From: Torreya grandis
Lineage: Eukaryota; Streptophyta; Pinopsida; Cupressales; Taxaceae
NCBI GenBank assembly: GCA_037957365.1
Contig: JARHVA010003169.1
Span: 737,001-801,000, forward strand
Length of the DNA stretch: 64,000 nt
Direction: 5' to 3'
Positions 24,896-34,083 of the stretch are shown here, piece after piece. The notes beneath the pieces are model-generated. The model did no database searches. It saw only the letters and a list, made by a program, of their open reading frames with translations, and had not been told where the DNA came from. The translations under genes were made by a program, and so were the position numbers. Each line of letters starts with the position of its first letter. Within the stretch, counting starts at the first letter, position 1.

Positions 24896-26854
24896 TTACT
24901 GTATGCCTGGATCCCAAGGTTTTCTTGTCAATGATAATGCTTGAATTTGTCTTTGCTGGTCTTTGCCTTTCATCTTGCTTTTCTTCCTCTTCTGGTATGT
25001 TCTTCTCCTCATCTCCTTCTCAGCTGCAATCTCCCACTTCCATGTTTCATTTTCATATGTGTCTCCAAAGTTTTCATCTTCCATACCTGCATTCAAAACA
25101 TCAAAAGCAACCTTAGTAGAAAAACATTGAGGCCATGAAGCCTCTTGGCTGCCTCCACATTTCTGCTCCTGTTTCTTGACCAAAACTGCCTTGGTCTCAT
25201 TCTTTTGCTCTTGTCTTGTTTCACTATCCCCAATGCTGCCTTCACCATAGCTTGTACCTTCCTTCATCTCTCTTGAATTACCAAACAGCTCCTCTATCAT
25301 TCTCAACTCTACCTTTAGTGAGATCTCATCTATCTCACAATCTTCATCAAACTTGGGCTTATCAACCTGAAGGATTGCTTGTTCCTTACTAGCCTTACTC
25401 TTCATCTCATCACTCAACACAAACTCATTCAAATCTTCATGTCCTATATCAAACTTAGGACCAGATTGTGTTTCATCTTCTATAAGTACATTCATCCATT
25501 TTATAGTTTCTTCATACAAATCAGCTTCTTCATCCACATCAGTGTATTCATCAAAAATAATTGCAGTATTCATACCTTTTGTTTCCTTGTTTTCTTCAAT
25601 CGCTGCCTGGAGCCATCTTGTTTGTTCTGCTGCATACTTTCTTCCTTTCTCATCATCCGTTCCTTTAGAAGTCTCTCTTTGCTGCATATTAGTTCTTACA
25701 GCCACTTTCCATTCCTCATTTTCCATAAAAAGATTATTAAATGATTCAAAAACATCATTACCCCATCCATTGCAAACAATTGTCTTACCTTTCCATGTGC
25801 TTGTGTCATCTTTTACCTTCCTCCATTGAATTCTTGGTGTTGCTGTCTCAACACTCACATCTTCATTCTTTGCCTTCTTAGGCACCCACATTTGTTTCTC
25901 CTTCTTACCATTTCTCTTCTCAAGCCATGTAGGCATCCTGCATTCATGCCTTTGTACCAGCACCTCCTCTTGCTTGGGAGTTTGTTTCTTCCACCATTTA
26001 GGCATCACATACCCATGGTCAATTGGAAACTTTACTTTTCTATTTGCTTCTCCAACATGCATTTCAACATTTTCATGCTTATAAGAAGAATCAATTGTTG
26101 AATTCAACTTTACCTCCTTAATGGGCTGCTTCATTTGCATGGCTTCTTGATTATCTGTCCTTTCTTTTTCCTTTATGCTTGGCTGCTCTCTTTCTTCTTC
26201 CTGGCCTTCAATGGCATCATAGAATTCAGCTTCATCTTCTTTATCAACAGCAAACTCACTTCTCTCTCCTGCACATTCACTTGTGCATTTGGTGTCTTCT
26301 CCTGCATCAATCTCTTCACTCTCTAAGGCCCTTCTCTTGACCTTCAATAGGCTGCTCATACCTGTATTTACCCACTCAAAAACAGCATTAAATATAAAAA
26401 CAAGAGACCATAATGTCTCCATGAGTATCCTCTTAATGAACACTCTCATCTTCTCAAGTGCTCTTCCTAGCACTTCATCTTTTCTCTCTTCTCTCTTGTT
26501 CTCCTCAATGAGAACCTTCTTCTCAACTTCTTCCTCTTGCTGCTCACTTGGCAACCTTCTTATCTTCTTCAAGCCTCTATGGGCTTCTCTCTTCATGGCA
26601 ATCTTATTTTGCCTTCTTCTCCTCTTCCTTAGGAGATCTAGTGGCCACTTCAACCTTTTCTTTATTGGCCATATCCATGCTTTCCTATTCAGCTGCATCC
26701 AAGATTCATATTCATCCTTAACCTTAGCTAATTGTTTCTTCAAACTAGCAATTTCTTTATCAAGTACAAAACTGTCCATACCTTTGATGCTTGCTTTCCT
26801 TTTGCTGCCCTCATGTACCTTGCTGCTCTGCAGTGCCTTCAACAACACTTCCAT
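24896..26854 (-). CDS. Uninterrupted 652-residue open frame of the young element, function unknown
   Basis: The frame is open from 26947, but the first AUG is at 26854 (MEVLLKALQS...), because the codon at 26947 is GTG and a TGA lies two codons upstream of it. It ends only 64 bases before the 3' LTR. Counted from the AUG, residues about 30-60 look like a coiled coil (DKEIASLKKQLAKVKDEYES). Residues 63-101 are very basic (RKRRRRQNK). Residues 143-170 are hydrophobic (ETLWSLVFIFNAVFEW), a possible membrane or amphipathic segment. The rest is long, acidic and Trp-containing, ending in a basic tail (KRKKSKMKGK). No zinc knuckle, protease or polymerase motif is present. I do not recognise the family. 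A gag-like packaging protein or a captured host gene are both possible. The lack of any stop in almost 2 kb amid wrecked elements suggests recent selection or youth. Confidence 0.7.
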   Translation of the reverse strand: MEVLLKALQSSKVHEGSKRKASIKGMDSFVLDKEIASLKKQLAKVKDEYESWMQLNRKAWIWPIKKRLKWPLDLLRKRRRRQNKIAMKREAHRGLKKIRRLPSEQQEEEVEKKVLIEENKREERKDEVLGRALEKMRVFIKRILMETLWSLVFIFNAVFEWVNTGMSSLLKVKRRALESEEIDAGEDTKCTSECAGERSEFAVDKEDEAEFYDAIEGQEEEREQPSIKEKERTDNQEAMQMKQPIKEVKLNSTIDSSYKHENVEMHVGEANRKVKFPIDHGYVMPKWWKKQTPKQEEVLVQRHECRMPTWLEKRNGKKEKQMWVPKKAKNEDVSVETATPRIQWRKVKDDTSTWKGKTIVCNGWGNDVFESFNNLFMENEEWKVAVRTNMQQRETSKGTDDEKGRKYAAEQTRWLQAAIEENKETKGMNTAIIFDEYTDVDEEADLYEETIKWMNVLIEDETQSGPKFDIGHEDLNEFVLSDEMKSKASKEQAILQVDKPKFDEDCEIDEISLKVELRMIEELFGNSREMKEGTSYGEGSIGDSETRQEQKNETKAVLVKKQEQKCGGSQEASWPQCFSTKVAFDVLNAGMEDENFGDTYENETWKWEIAAEKEMRRRTYQKRKKSKMKGKDQQRQIQALSLTRKPWDPGIQ

Positions 26855-27438
26855 CTCTGAGATCTTCACCCAAGTTTTTTTCACCTTGGTCTCTTGATCC
26901 CTTGTCTCACCCAAGCCTTTTCCTTGACTGGTCTTTTGACAATCCACGTGATCTCACCTAGGCCTTTTGCATCCTAGTCTTTTGATCAATCCTGCAGCAA
27001 CTCTTTAGACAACTTTTCAACAAACACAAATTACAAATCCAAGCTTACCTTGCTTTGGATCTTTCTCTTCTAGGCAGTCCCTCTATCACTCTTCTCAAAA
27101 CTTCATCCTTTACCTCACCTAAGTCTGTTTCACCTTAGTCTTTTGGCAAGCTATCCAAGCTTCTTCTTGGATCTTCTTCTCTAAGCCTTCCTTGGCTTCT
27201 TCTCTTCTTAAGCCTCAATGGCTTGGCTGCCTTTCTCTTCACCTGTTGCTTCTTAAACAAAATAAACTCAAATCAAATAACATAGACTTCTCATACCTTT
27301 TCTCCAGCAGAGTCATTTAGTGCTGTCCCTGTTGATCTCTTTGCCAAATCCTTCACAACTGCAACATCATTCACAAATGCAACTATACCAAATTCTGTAG
27401 CAACTTATGATCCATTTCTAAGTCCCCAAGAGCTTCAA
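26855..27438 (-). other. Leader between primer binding site and long frame
   Basis: Contains repeated words on the minus strand: CAAAAGACTA/CCAG followed by GGTGAGA/GGTGAAA, near 26885-26940, 26950-26985 and 27110-27150. A stretch of about 35 codons without a stop (roughly 27297-27400) ends in AAAAG|GTATGAG, which looks like an exon followed by a splice donor. A second donor-like GTAAGC lies at 27043-27048 and an acceptor-like TTGCTGCAG ends at 26992. The leader may be spliced or may hold another captured fragment. Confidence 0.4.
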
Positions 27439-27450
27439 GCTCTGATACCA
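27439..27450 (-). other. Primer binding site, initiator-Met tRNA type
   Basis: GCTCTGATACCA on the + strand is the reverse complement of TGGTATCAGAGC, the standard site complementary to the 3' end of plant initiator-Met tRNA. It lies two bases from the right LTR and fixes the element's orientation as minus. Confidence 0.92.
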
Positions 27451-27593
27451 AATGATGACATCTGTAGATGGACTGTTCTGATCCTGACCCTGTTGAGTCC
27501 ATAGTTTCAAGCTATTCACTGTTGCACACATAGAATTACAAGATAACCAAGCAAAGTACACTTCTCTATCACTTATAATATCATAAGTAGCAA

Positions 27594-27934
27594 AAAAAAA
27601 GGTTCTGGTGCTGGCTTTAACTGGGGCTTATGATCACCTTTTGTAAGTGTATCAGACTGCTTCTCAACATAAGAATTATCCTCACAATCTCTAAAAATAT
27701 CATTAAATACATAGTAACCTTTCTCTTGAGGTGCAATTAAAAAAAAAAAAAACGTTTGAACAAAAGTTTTTTTTTTTTTTTTTTTCCGCTCTGTCTCTCC
27801 TCTGTATAGAGCCAGTGACCGAACTAACAGAGCTAATACCCCACCATTTAATGAATCTTGAGCATCTGTCAATGTAATTTCAATGAGACAGCTCGTGTAG
27901 TACAAAGACATTACATGGCTATGAAATTCCAGTG
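27594..27934 (-). pseudogene. Captured G3BP-like NTF2 fragment (right LTR)
   Basis: Same fragment as in the left LTR, inside an open frame from 27980 to 27573. This copy keeps FVQTFF before the T run, closer to the family consensus FVQTFFLAPQ. It was therefore probably captured as coding sequence, with the A/T runs expanding later. Confidence 0.8.
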
Positions 27935-28008
27935 CTTCGCTGCGTGAGCCTGATACTTTGAAACTGCGGCCAGTCAACACTAGTTCTGCTAAATAGACCG
28001 AATAATGA

Positions 28009-28144
28009 AACCCAAGCCTTGAGACAGCGCATCCCCTATAACAACATTGTCTGAGCGGAAGGGTGTGATTAATACAATTACTTCTTTACTATCACCATGC
28101 GTTGCTCTTTTTATCCCAACTACATTTACACCTAGGACAAATGA
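28009..28144 (-). pseudogene. Captured GAA1-like fragment (right LTR)
   Basis: Same sequence as 23345-23480 in the left LTR. No start codon precedes it in this copy. Assignment rests on the same short GIKRATHGDSKEVIVLITPF match. Confidence 0.55.
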
Positions 28145-28465
28145 GTTGTTGCTGTTATAATCTCTTTGCCCAAGGCTCGAGTCCTTGTTTTCATTTATGT
28201 TGTGCGCCTTTGGTCAATTGAGGGAGGAAACTGGCAGATGGCTACAGGGTTAATTGACAGGCAAATGTTTCTTTACATTTAAATGAATAGGTAGCTTCAA
28301 TTACATTCACAAGGAAGAACTATGAAATAAAATCCTTATGAGGGACAAGTTCGCCATTGTGAAGTTGCAGTTCTGGCTACGCCTCTAGATGAGGTCAACA
28401 TTAGCTTTATCCCTGGATGATCATCATCCTCTGTATTATGTTAATGCATTTGAAAGTGCTGCACG

Positions 28466-28759
28466 TACCATGGAGATGATCCGTGTTTACTTCCAGATGG
28501 AAGTGAGGCTTATGCTGCTGCTAAGAAGTTTGGACGATACAAGCAAATAAAGCGAACAGAAAGTGTGTCAAGCACTGATATTGTTGGTCAAATGCTGCTC
28601 TGTATCAGAGACAGGCCCATCAGTGACGGTCATAATCATGCTTCTCTACAGCGTCGGTTTAGTCATGGGCACAGCCACAAGGCTGAGAGTGGTGGTTTTT
28701 TTTTTTTTAAAAAACAAAGTGGAACTCGTATTTCTCATTTTCTCCCATTTTCAGATTTT
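28466..28759 (+). pseudogene. Captured PECT1 fragment (right LTR)
   Basis: Same cytidylyltransferase fragment as 23802-24093, antisense to the element. At 28557 this copy has C, giving IKRTESV where the left copy has IKRIESV. The Thr form agrees with the family (IKRTEGVSS), so the right copy is the ancestral state at this base. Confidence 0.85.
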
Positions 28760-29498
28760 AAATCACAGAGTACATATCCCCACGCTATCAAAAGTGTTTG
28801 ATTTTGAACAAGGCAGAACTACAGACCATATATCTTATGGACAACCACAACAATGCTAATCAAGTTCAAAAAGTAGACAGACACATGTACTTACATATTT
28901 TTTTTAGAGTTTGAAACAAAGAGCAAGATCATAACAAAGTTCCTTTTCATTCAAATGTCTTCATACATACAACTCTGCCACGCCATGGCAGACCTCTTCT
29001 TCTCTTTCTTCTATCAACTTTCTAGACTCTTTTCTACTTTACTCTGCCTCTACGTCCCTGTCATCCTCTTGAAATCATTTTTTTTGTTTTACTCTTATCT
29101 TATTCTGCAATACTTGTTGTGGTTTCTTCTCTCACCATTCTTGTCTGAAACTTGGCCTCCTTCCTTCTTCTCCTCTTCTACGTACTCTCCTGTCCTCCTC
29201 TTTAATTAATTTTCACTTTAATTGGATTTATCTTTATTTGGCTATATTTTTGTTTTTTTTAAAAACCTCCTTCAAACCTCCAAGCCCAACTTGGGCTTAG
29301 GAAAACAAATACAGTTTTGTTTTTTTTTTAAATTTGTCCAGCATATTCTAATATCCCCTTATTTCCTCAACAGCTCCACATTTACCTTTTTACTTTTACT
29401 TTTTACATTTTCTCCTTAATTTCAACATTTGGAGGGAAAACAATAATTTGGATTTAAATTCAATCATGACCATGTCTTGTGTAGATGCTCCTGCATCA

Positions 29499-29503
29499 TA
29501 CTT
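29499..29503. repeat. Target-site duplication TACTT, right copy
   Basis: TACTT follows ...CTGCATCA and matches 22784-22788. Confidence 0.9.
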
Positions 29504-30250
29504 CATATATAATAAGTGGCCTCAAGTCACAATGAGAGGTTGCCTTCACTACACTAGGATGAGATAGAACCAATAACTGAGTACATTATAAGATCCAAGT
29601 CATATACGCATCAATTGATTTACTCACTAAAATATTTAGAGTTACAAAACATTTTTTTATATAGGGGTCATTTATCTTTCCATGGAGAAATTATTATATT
29701 AGACATCCAAATCATTTTGACATCTATGTAACACAACTATGGCATTAGGGAAGAGTTGGGAATAGTTTCTACACATTCAGAGGTATATTTGGATGTCAAT
29801 GTCCTAGAGCCACAATTGTCTAACATGGTACAAGAACCTACTCCAATTATGATTCAGAAACAAGTGAAACAGAAACATGCAATCAAGATACTCATCAAGG
29901 GAAAAGAGTAAATTCATAGTGCAACTCTTAGAGTGAGTAGATCACATGACACCAAAAGAGGGGACAAACAATTTTTAGATAGAGATAGGCCTCACAATAT
30001 ATTACTTACATTATTAGATAAAGAGTTGATCATAGTTACTTATGGTCACCACCATCTACACAAGATATAGAATAGACCATATTATAAATTTCATAAGATA
30101 AATGGACATTTAGATAACACATTTTATGTACTTTGAGTTCATATTGACTAGTTTGTTGACAAAGGCATTATAACATTCACATAAGGGGCATTGATATATC
30201 CATATCCATAATGTAGTAGATAACACTCCTCTATGATTGAGTTATCCCAG
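29504..30250 (+). pseudogene. Gag remnant of the host Ty3/gypsy element, 3' half
   Basis: The frame resumes with IYNKWPQVTMRG right after the insertion. Near 30070-30180 the translation YYKFHKINGHLDNTF, then a degenerate LxxHIDxFVDKGIITF, matches the conserved C-terminal gag segment of Tat-like elements (YCxFHxxxGHxTxxCxxLKxxIxxLIxxGxL), with both expected Cys positions lost. Stops are frequent. No protease, RT or integrase follows, so pol has been deleted between here and the antisense PMD fragment at 31090. Confidence 0.6.
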
Positions 30251-30346
30251 GATGTTCCCTTTAAATATCCACTGGTTCCTCATCATATGATTTATGTGGT
30301 TTATAAGACACCTATTTATGAGAGATCTCATGCACCACAAATTCAA

Positions 30347-30620
30347 TAAAGATGGTATCTAATTCAAATAAATCATAATATAATCTTATTTTTCCCATCA
30401 ATTAAGATATTTGGTAACAATCACATAAGTCAAAGCACAATCTTAGTTTACCCACTGATTAAGATATTTGGAAACAATCATAGTGACCATAACATAGTTT
30501 TAGTTCACCCATTGATTAAGATATTTGGAAATAATCATAGAGATTAAAACACAATTTCAATTTGACCACTAATTAATATAGTTACAAGAGATCATAGACA
30601 ATATAGGAGAAACATATTAT
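30347..30620. repeat. Tandem repeat, 57-bp unit, about five copies
   Basis: The anchor word AAGATATTTGG occurs at 30404, 30461 and 30518, exactly 57 bases apart, with diverged copies near 30347 and 30575. Each unit carries AACAATCA(T) and TTAGTTTACCCA-like words. Confidence 0.8.
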
Positions 30621-31183
30621 CTAAAGATCACATATCTCATATCATAGTTTTAGTATGATATTTGATTAATCTCTTTACTACAGAGTCTACACACCTAGAT
30701 ATTAGTAGTGTACCACATATAGTATCAGTTCTAGAATCTAATTCTACACTGACACAACATGAGTATGGTCATTTGTTCACATGCCATCTAAGTTTAGATA
30801 TTGCATACCATAGTCACATGATTTACACTCAAATATCTTATGATACTCATATAAAATACATACTAGCAACTAACATTTTGAATCTAATATACATGTATAC
30901 TCAAACATTTATAAATAGATAAATAATTCATTATAATTACTTAGACATGTAACATACTTACATATCACCATTTAACATAATGAATGTAATAAATCACATG
31001 TAAAAATATAGGATGCAACAAATCAAGATACCAATATACACAATGACCATATAAAAACAAAAATCCATATATATATATTTATAACTCACCTAGACTAACC
31101 CCCTCACTATCACTTTCTAATACATCCATACTAGAAATTGATGCCCCACTATCCATTAATGACTTTGATCAAGGCTTGTGTCT

Positions 31184-31185
<2 letters not shown>

Positions 31186-31261
<76 letters not shown>
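31186..31261. repeat. (TC)n microsatellite, about 38 units
   Basis: Uninterrupted TC repeat of 76 bases. In this part of the element the antisense strand carries the PMD tail, so the repeat lies just beyond that remnant. Confidence 0.95.
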
Positions 31262-31265
<4 letters not shown>

Positions 31266-31269
31266 AACA

Positions 31270-32880
31270 CCCCAAACTTGACCATCACCTCTACATACTC
31301 TCACTATAGACATATATAGTTATCCACTATCTAGATATCTGCCTAACCTAGAGCATTAGGTGCAAGCATAAATCATATCTATAACTCTGCACTTGCCTCA
31401 TCCTTGTCAATAGTTGTTCACCTATACTTCATAGTAATAGATACTTGATAAAAAAATAAGTATTGACACTGGTAACATCCATGGCCCTCTCCAATAATCC
31501 ATCATGAATGCCATCATCATGGATATGATGTGTTGGTACTCAGAGTGAAGACTCAATGGTAGTCTTCCAATACTCATCATCACCTGAACCTACATGTACC
31601 AACATAATATATGGAATCATTACCTAATTAAATAAATAATAAATTAAGTATAATTTATAAATATATAATAGCAACCTACACTCAACAATTTGAAGGGGCT
31701 CAATATATAACACACCTAGATGATGATCCCACCTCTTGCAAACAAAGGTTACCACATATGTTCCCTCCACCATGATATATAGACATTAGTCATTCTTACA
31801 TCGTCCATATCTAGTATATTAATCACTTAATCAAACTCTATTAACAAAATTAGAGCTAAGTCTATAGCTAATGGTCTGGGCCTACTCCTTGGCCGCACTA
31901 GAGCTTGAGAACTCCTCAACCACACCAATGGTGCCAATGGCACATCTTGAGTAATACAAAACTACCACATCACTCAATCATACTAAAACCTCTTGAATAC
32001 ATTGACCCAATAATCATAAACCTAGTAACTCACTCAAAACCATCTTAGCTAAACACCATCTTTAGGCCATCCATCATAGCCCATATAGGGCCTCTAGATA
32101 ATGTCTCTAGTGATCAAACTATCAAGTACCTATTAAAATTACATCATTCTCCTCTTGTGCATGTGGTTCATACCAATCCACCTCTTTACAAATGTTTGTG
32201 GGTGATCCCAATCATCCCATCAAGGTAACAGTAGTCTACTCACTCCTATATGGTTGTTATCCTAATAATGTAATAGTTTAGAAGACCCAATATCACCTAC
32301 ACACATCTCTTGAGTGAAGTAGTATAAATCTTGATATAAGTAAGCTAGCATAGTATAAACCCATGAGTACATAATTATTTTCTCCTTTATATCCTATAAT
32401 AACCCCTTGAATCTTATATGAGATACATATTATGCTCCCATCCATAGCAATAAATGAAGTAAAAAAAATCATTATAAACTTCTACAACTATGGAACATTC
32501 ACCATGACAATTAGTGACACTAATACATCACTCTAGCTCCCTAACCAATGAGTCCCCATGAACATCATGGAAAAATACCTCGTAACCCATTCTATAGCTT
32601 GGTCACTAGTAGCCTCCTATAGCACTTCTCTTTGACTAGTAATTTACAACCTTAGAATCTTATAGACATCGTCAACGGTGATAATCATCTCCCTAGTAGG
32701 TACCCAAAATGTACTAGTATCTACATCCCACATTTCACACAATTTTATCATCATATGTTTATCCCATAACATTAGATATAATGATGCCATGTGACCCAAC
32801 CTAGCTATATCTACCACAACCATCTCCTCATCTATCAAGGGTAATCCCCATAATGTCTCCATCATCTAGCCACTCAACTC
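31270..32880 (-). pseudogene. Plant mobile domain (PMD) remnant, antisense at the 3' end of a Ty3/gypsy ruin
   Basis: The minus-strand frame from 32865 reads LGHMASLYLML then CEMWDVDTSTFWVPTREMII and TVDDVYKILRL. This matches the start of the PMD family (LITALVERWRPETHTFHLPxGEMTxTLxDVxxLLGL). Further downstream on the minus strand the frame is broken by many stops. PMD occurs in the plant MAIN/MAIL proteins and in many plant transposable elements. Here it lies opposite to the gag at 22564-30250, in the same arrangement as in the two other elements of this window. Confidence 0.6.
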
Positions 32881-32999
32881 TTTCAAGCACACATCTACCT
32901 ATAAAATATAGCCAAATCTAGCATTAACATAATATAATATCAAATAAATATAAAATAATGGTCATAAAACACTATTCAACAATAATAAACACCAAAAAC

Positions 33000-33130
33000 T
33001 AGGCTTATTGGACACTAGTGCTACATATGGGATATTAGTGTTAGACAATAGTGCCATACCCAAGACATTAGTGCCATGTCCTAAACACTAGCACCATTAT
33101 TAGGATAATAGTACCAAATTTATAAAAATG
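33000..33130. repeat. Degenerate repeat of CACTAGTGCCAT-type motifs
   Basis: Five or six variants (GACACTAGTGCTAC, GATATTAGTGTTAG, GACAATAGTGCCAT, GACATTAGTGCCAT, AACACTAGCACCAT, GATAATAGTACC) follow each other every 17-25 bases. Similar motifs occur at 19765-19800 and 20382-20395. The core ACTAGT is palindromic. Confidence 0.65.
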
Positions 33131-33840
33131 ACCCTAAATTACCATATTTTCACTAAAAGTGATAAAAATGTACTAAATGTGTCAAAAATAAGGAAAATAA
33201 TAAGTTCCTTACTAGGGTAATCTCCTCCTTGGCCTAGATAAGCACCTTCACCTCTTCATACTAGGTCACACTAACTCCTCATCTCCTTGATATACTCTCT
33301 ATATTAGAACATATAATTACTATCAAGTTAAATGATTCAAATGAGTTATAAAATAAATCAACTAACCTATTTAAGTCACATTTTAAAAATTACACCTTAC
33401 TAAGGTTAACCTTGCATGCCAATTTTTCTAACTAATACCAACTTCATCCAAATGCGATATTTAGAGAACCATAACTTTGATTTGCAATCCATTTCTTATG
33501 TGTGGGACTTGAACATGATGTACCTCACCCTATATTAGTTCTACTAATATCCCAATCACATTTAACTCTATAAAATAATAAAACCTATGTTTCCTTAACA
33601 AACACAATATAAACCAAGGGTCTATCCCATTACTGATTTAAACAACCGATTCCATTACAATCAATAAAATATTCAAAACTAAAAATAACATTACCCCAAC
33701 TAACTATCACCATCATACTAGTTAGTATCACTTCTAGTCAAATAGACTTACCATAATTTTGAATCCCTCACCAAAAGGGGGGCCAATATACACTATTTAT
33801 ACATATTCATATATACATACATATCAGTTTAGATATATTT
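33131..33840. other. Non-coding DNA between PMD remnant and repeats
   Basis: No coding similarity. On the minus strand near 33205-33225 an ACCCTAGTAAGGA sequence looks like a splice donor, in the place where the other PMD copies also have donor-like sites. Confidence 0.3.
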
Positions 33841-34083
33841 TTCTACACATAAGGTTACTCAAATATATAGTTTGACTTAGATATACATATTTAGACACAT
33901 AAGTTTACACATAAATATAGTTTGAATCAGATATATAGTTTGACTCAAATATATAGTTTGAATCAGATATATAGTTTGACTTAGATATATAATTTTTTAG
34001 ACACATAGGTTTACTCAGACATACATATTTAGACACATAGGTTTACTTAGATATATAATTTAACTCAGATATATGGATATTCA
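33840..34083. repeat. Tandem repeat of about 21 bp, left part
   Basis: Variants of CAGATATATAGTTTGACT recur with a spacing near 21-27 bases. The array is cut at 34083 by the Sirevirus insertion and continues at 39016. Confidence 0.7.

Larger units (their letters stand above)
22789..29498 (-). mobile_element. Young LTR retrotransposon lacking recognisable gag-pol, carrying host gene fragments
   Basis: A complete insertion of 6710 bp: two LTRs of about 2.04 kb, TG...CA ends, 5-bp target duplication TACTT, a Met-initiator-type primer binding site next to the right LTR (so the element reads leftward) and a purine-rich tract next to the left LTR. The 2.62-kb interior holds one long open frame and no protease, RT, RNase H or integrase that I can recognise. 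It must therefore use enzymes of another element, like the known LARD and TR-GAG classes of non-autonomous plant retrotransposons. The LTRs differ at only about six positions outside homopolymer runs, so insertion was recent. CG dinucleotides are visibly commoner than in the flanks. Confidence 0.9.
27453..29498 (-). repeat. 5' LTR (right copy) of the young element
   Basis: TGATGACATC to CTGCATCA, 2046 bp, nearly identical to 22789-24831. It carries C or G at all six positions where the left copy has T or A (27938, 28206, 28235, 28459, 28557, 28783). This LTR would contain the promoter of the element. I could not fix a TATA box. Confidence 0.92.

Noticed and set aside
25379..26897. Several + strand frames of 63-204 codons, Phe/Ser/Leu rich
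   Set aside because: They are the antisense shadows of the 652-codon minus-strand frame. Their composition follows from the Lys/Glu-rich codons on the other strand.
26855..26947. N-terminal extension of the long frame to 26947
   Set aside because: The codon at 26947 is GTG, preceded closely by TGA. A plant transcript would be expected to start at the AUG at 26854 unless splicing adds an upstream exon.
26992..27048. 57-bp intron in the leader of the young element
   Set aside because: Donor-like GTAAGC and acceptor-like TGCAG are present, but 57 bp is shorter than usual plant introns. A longer intron from 27296 is more likely if splicing occurs at all.
22789..29498. Simple segmental duplication instead of an LTR element
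   Set aside because: The TG/CA ends, the primer binding site two bases inside the right copy, the purine tract beside the left copy and the TACTT duplication all fit retrotransposition.
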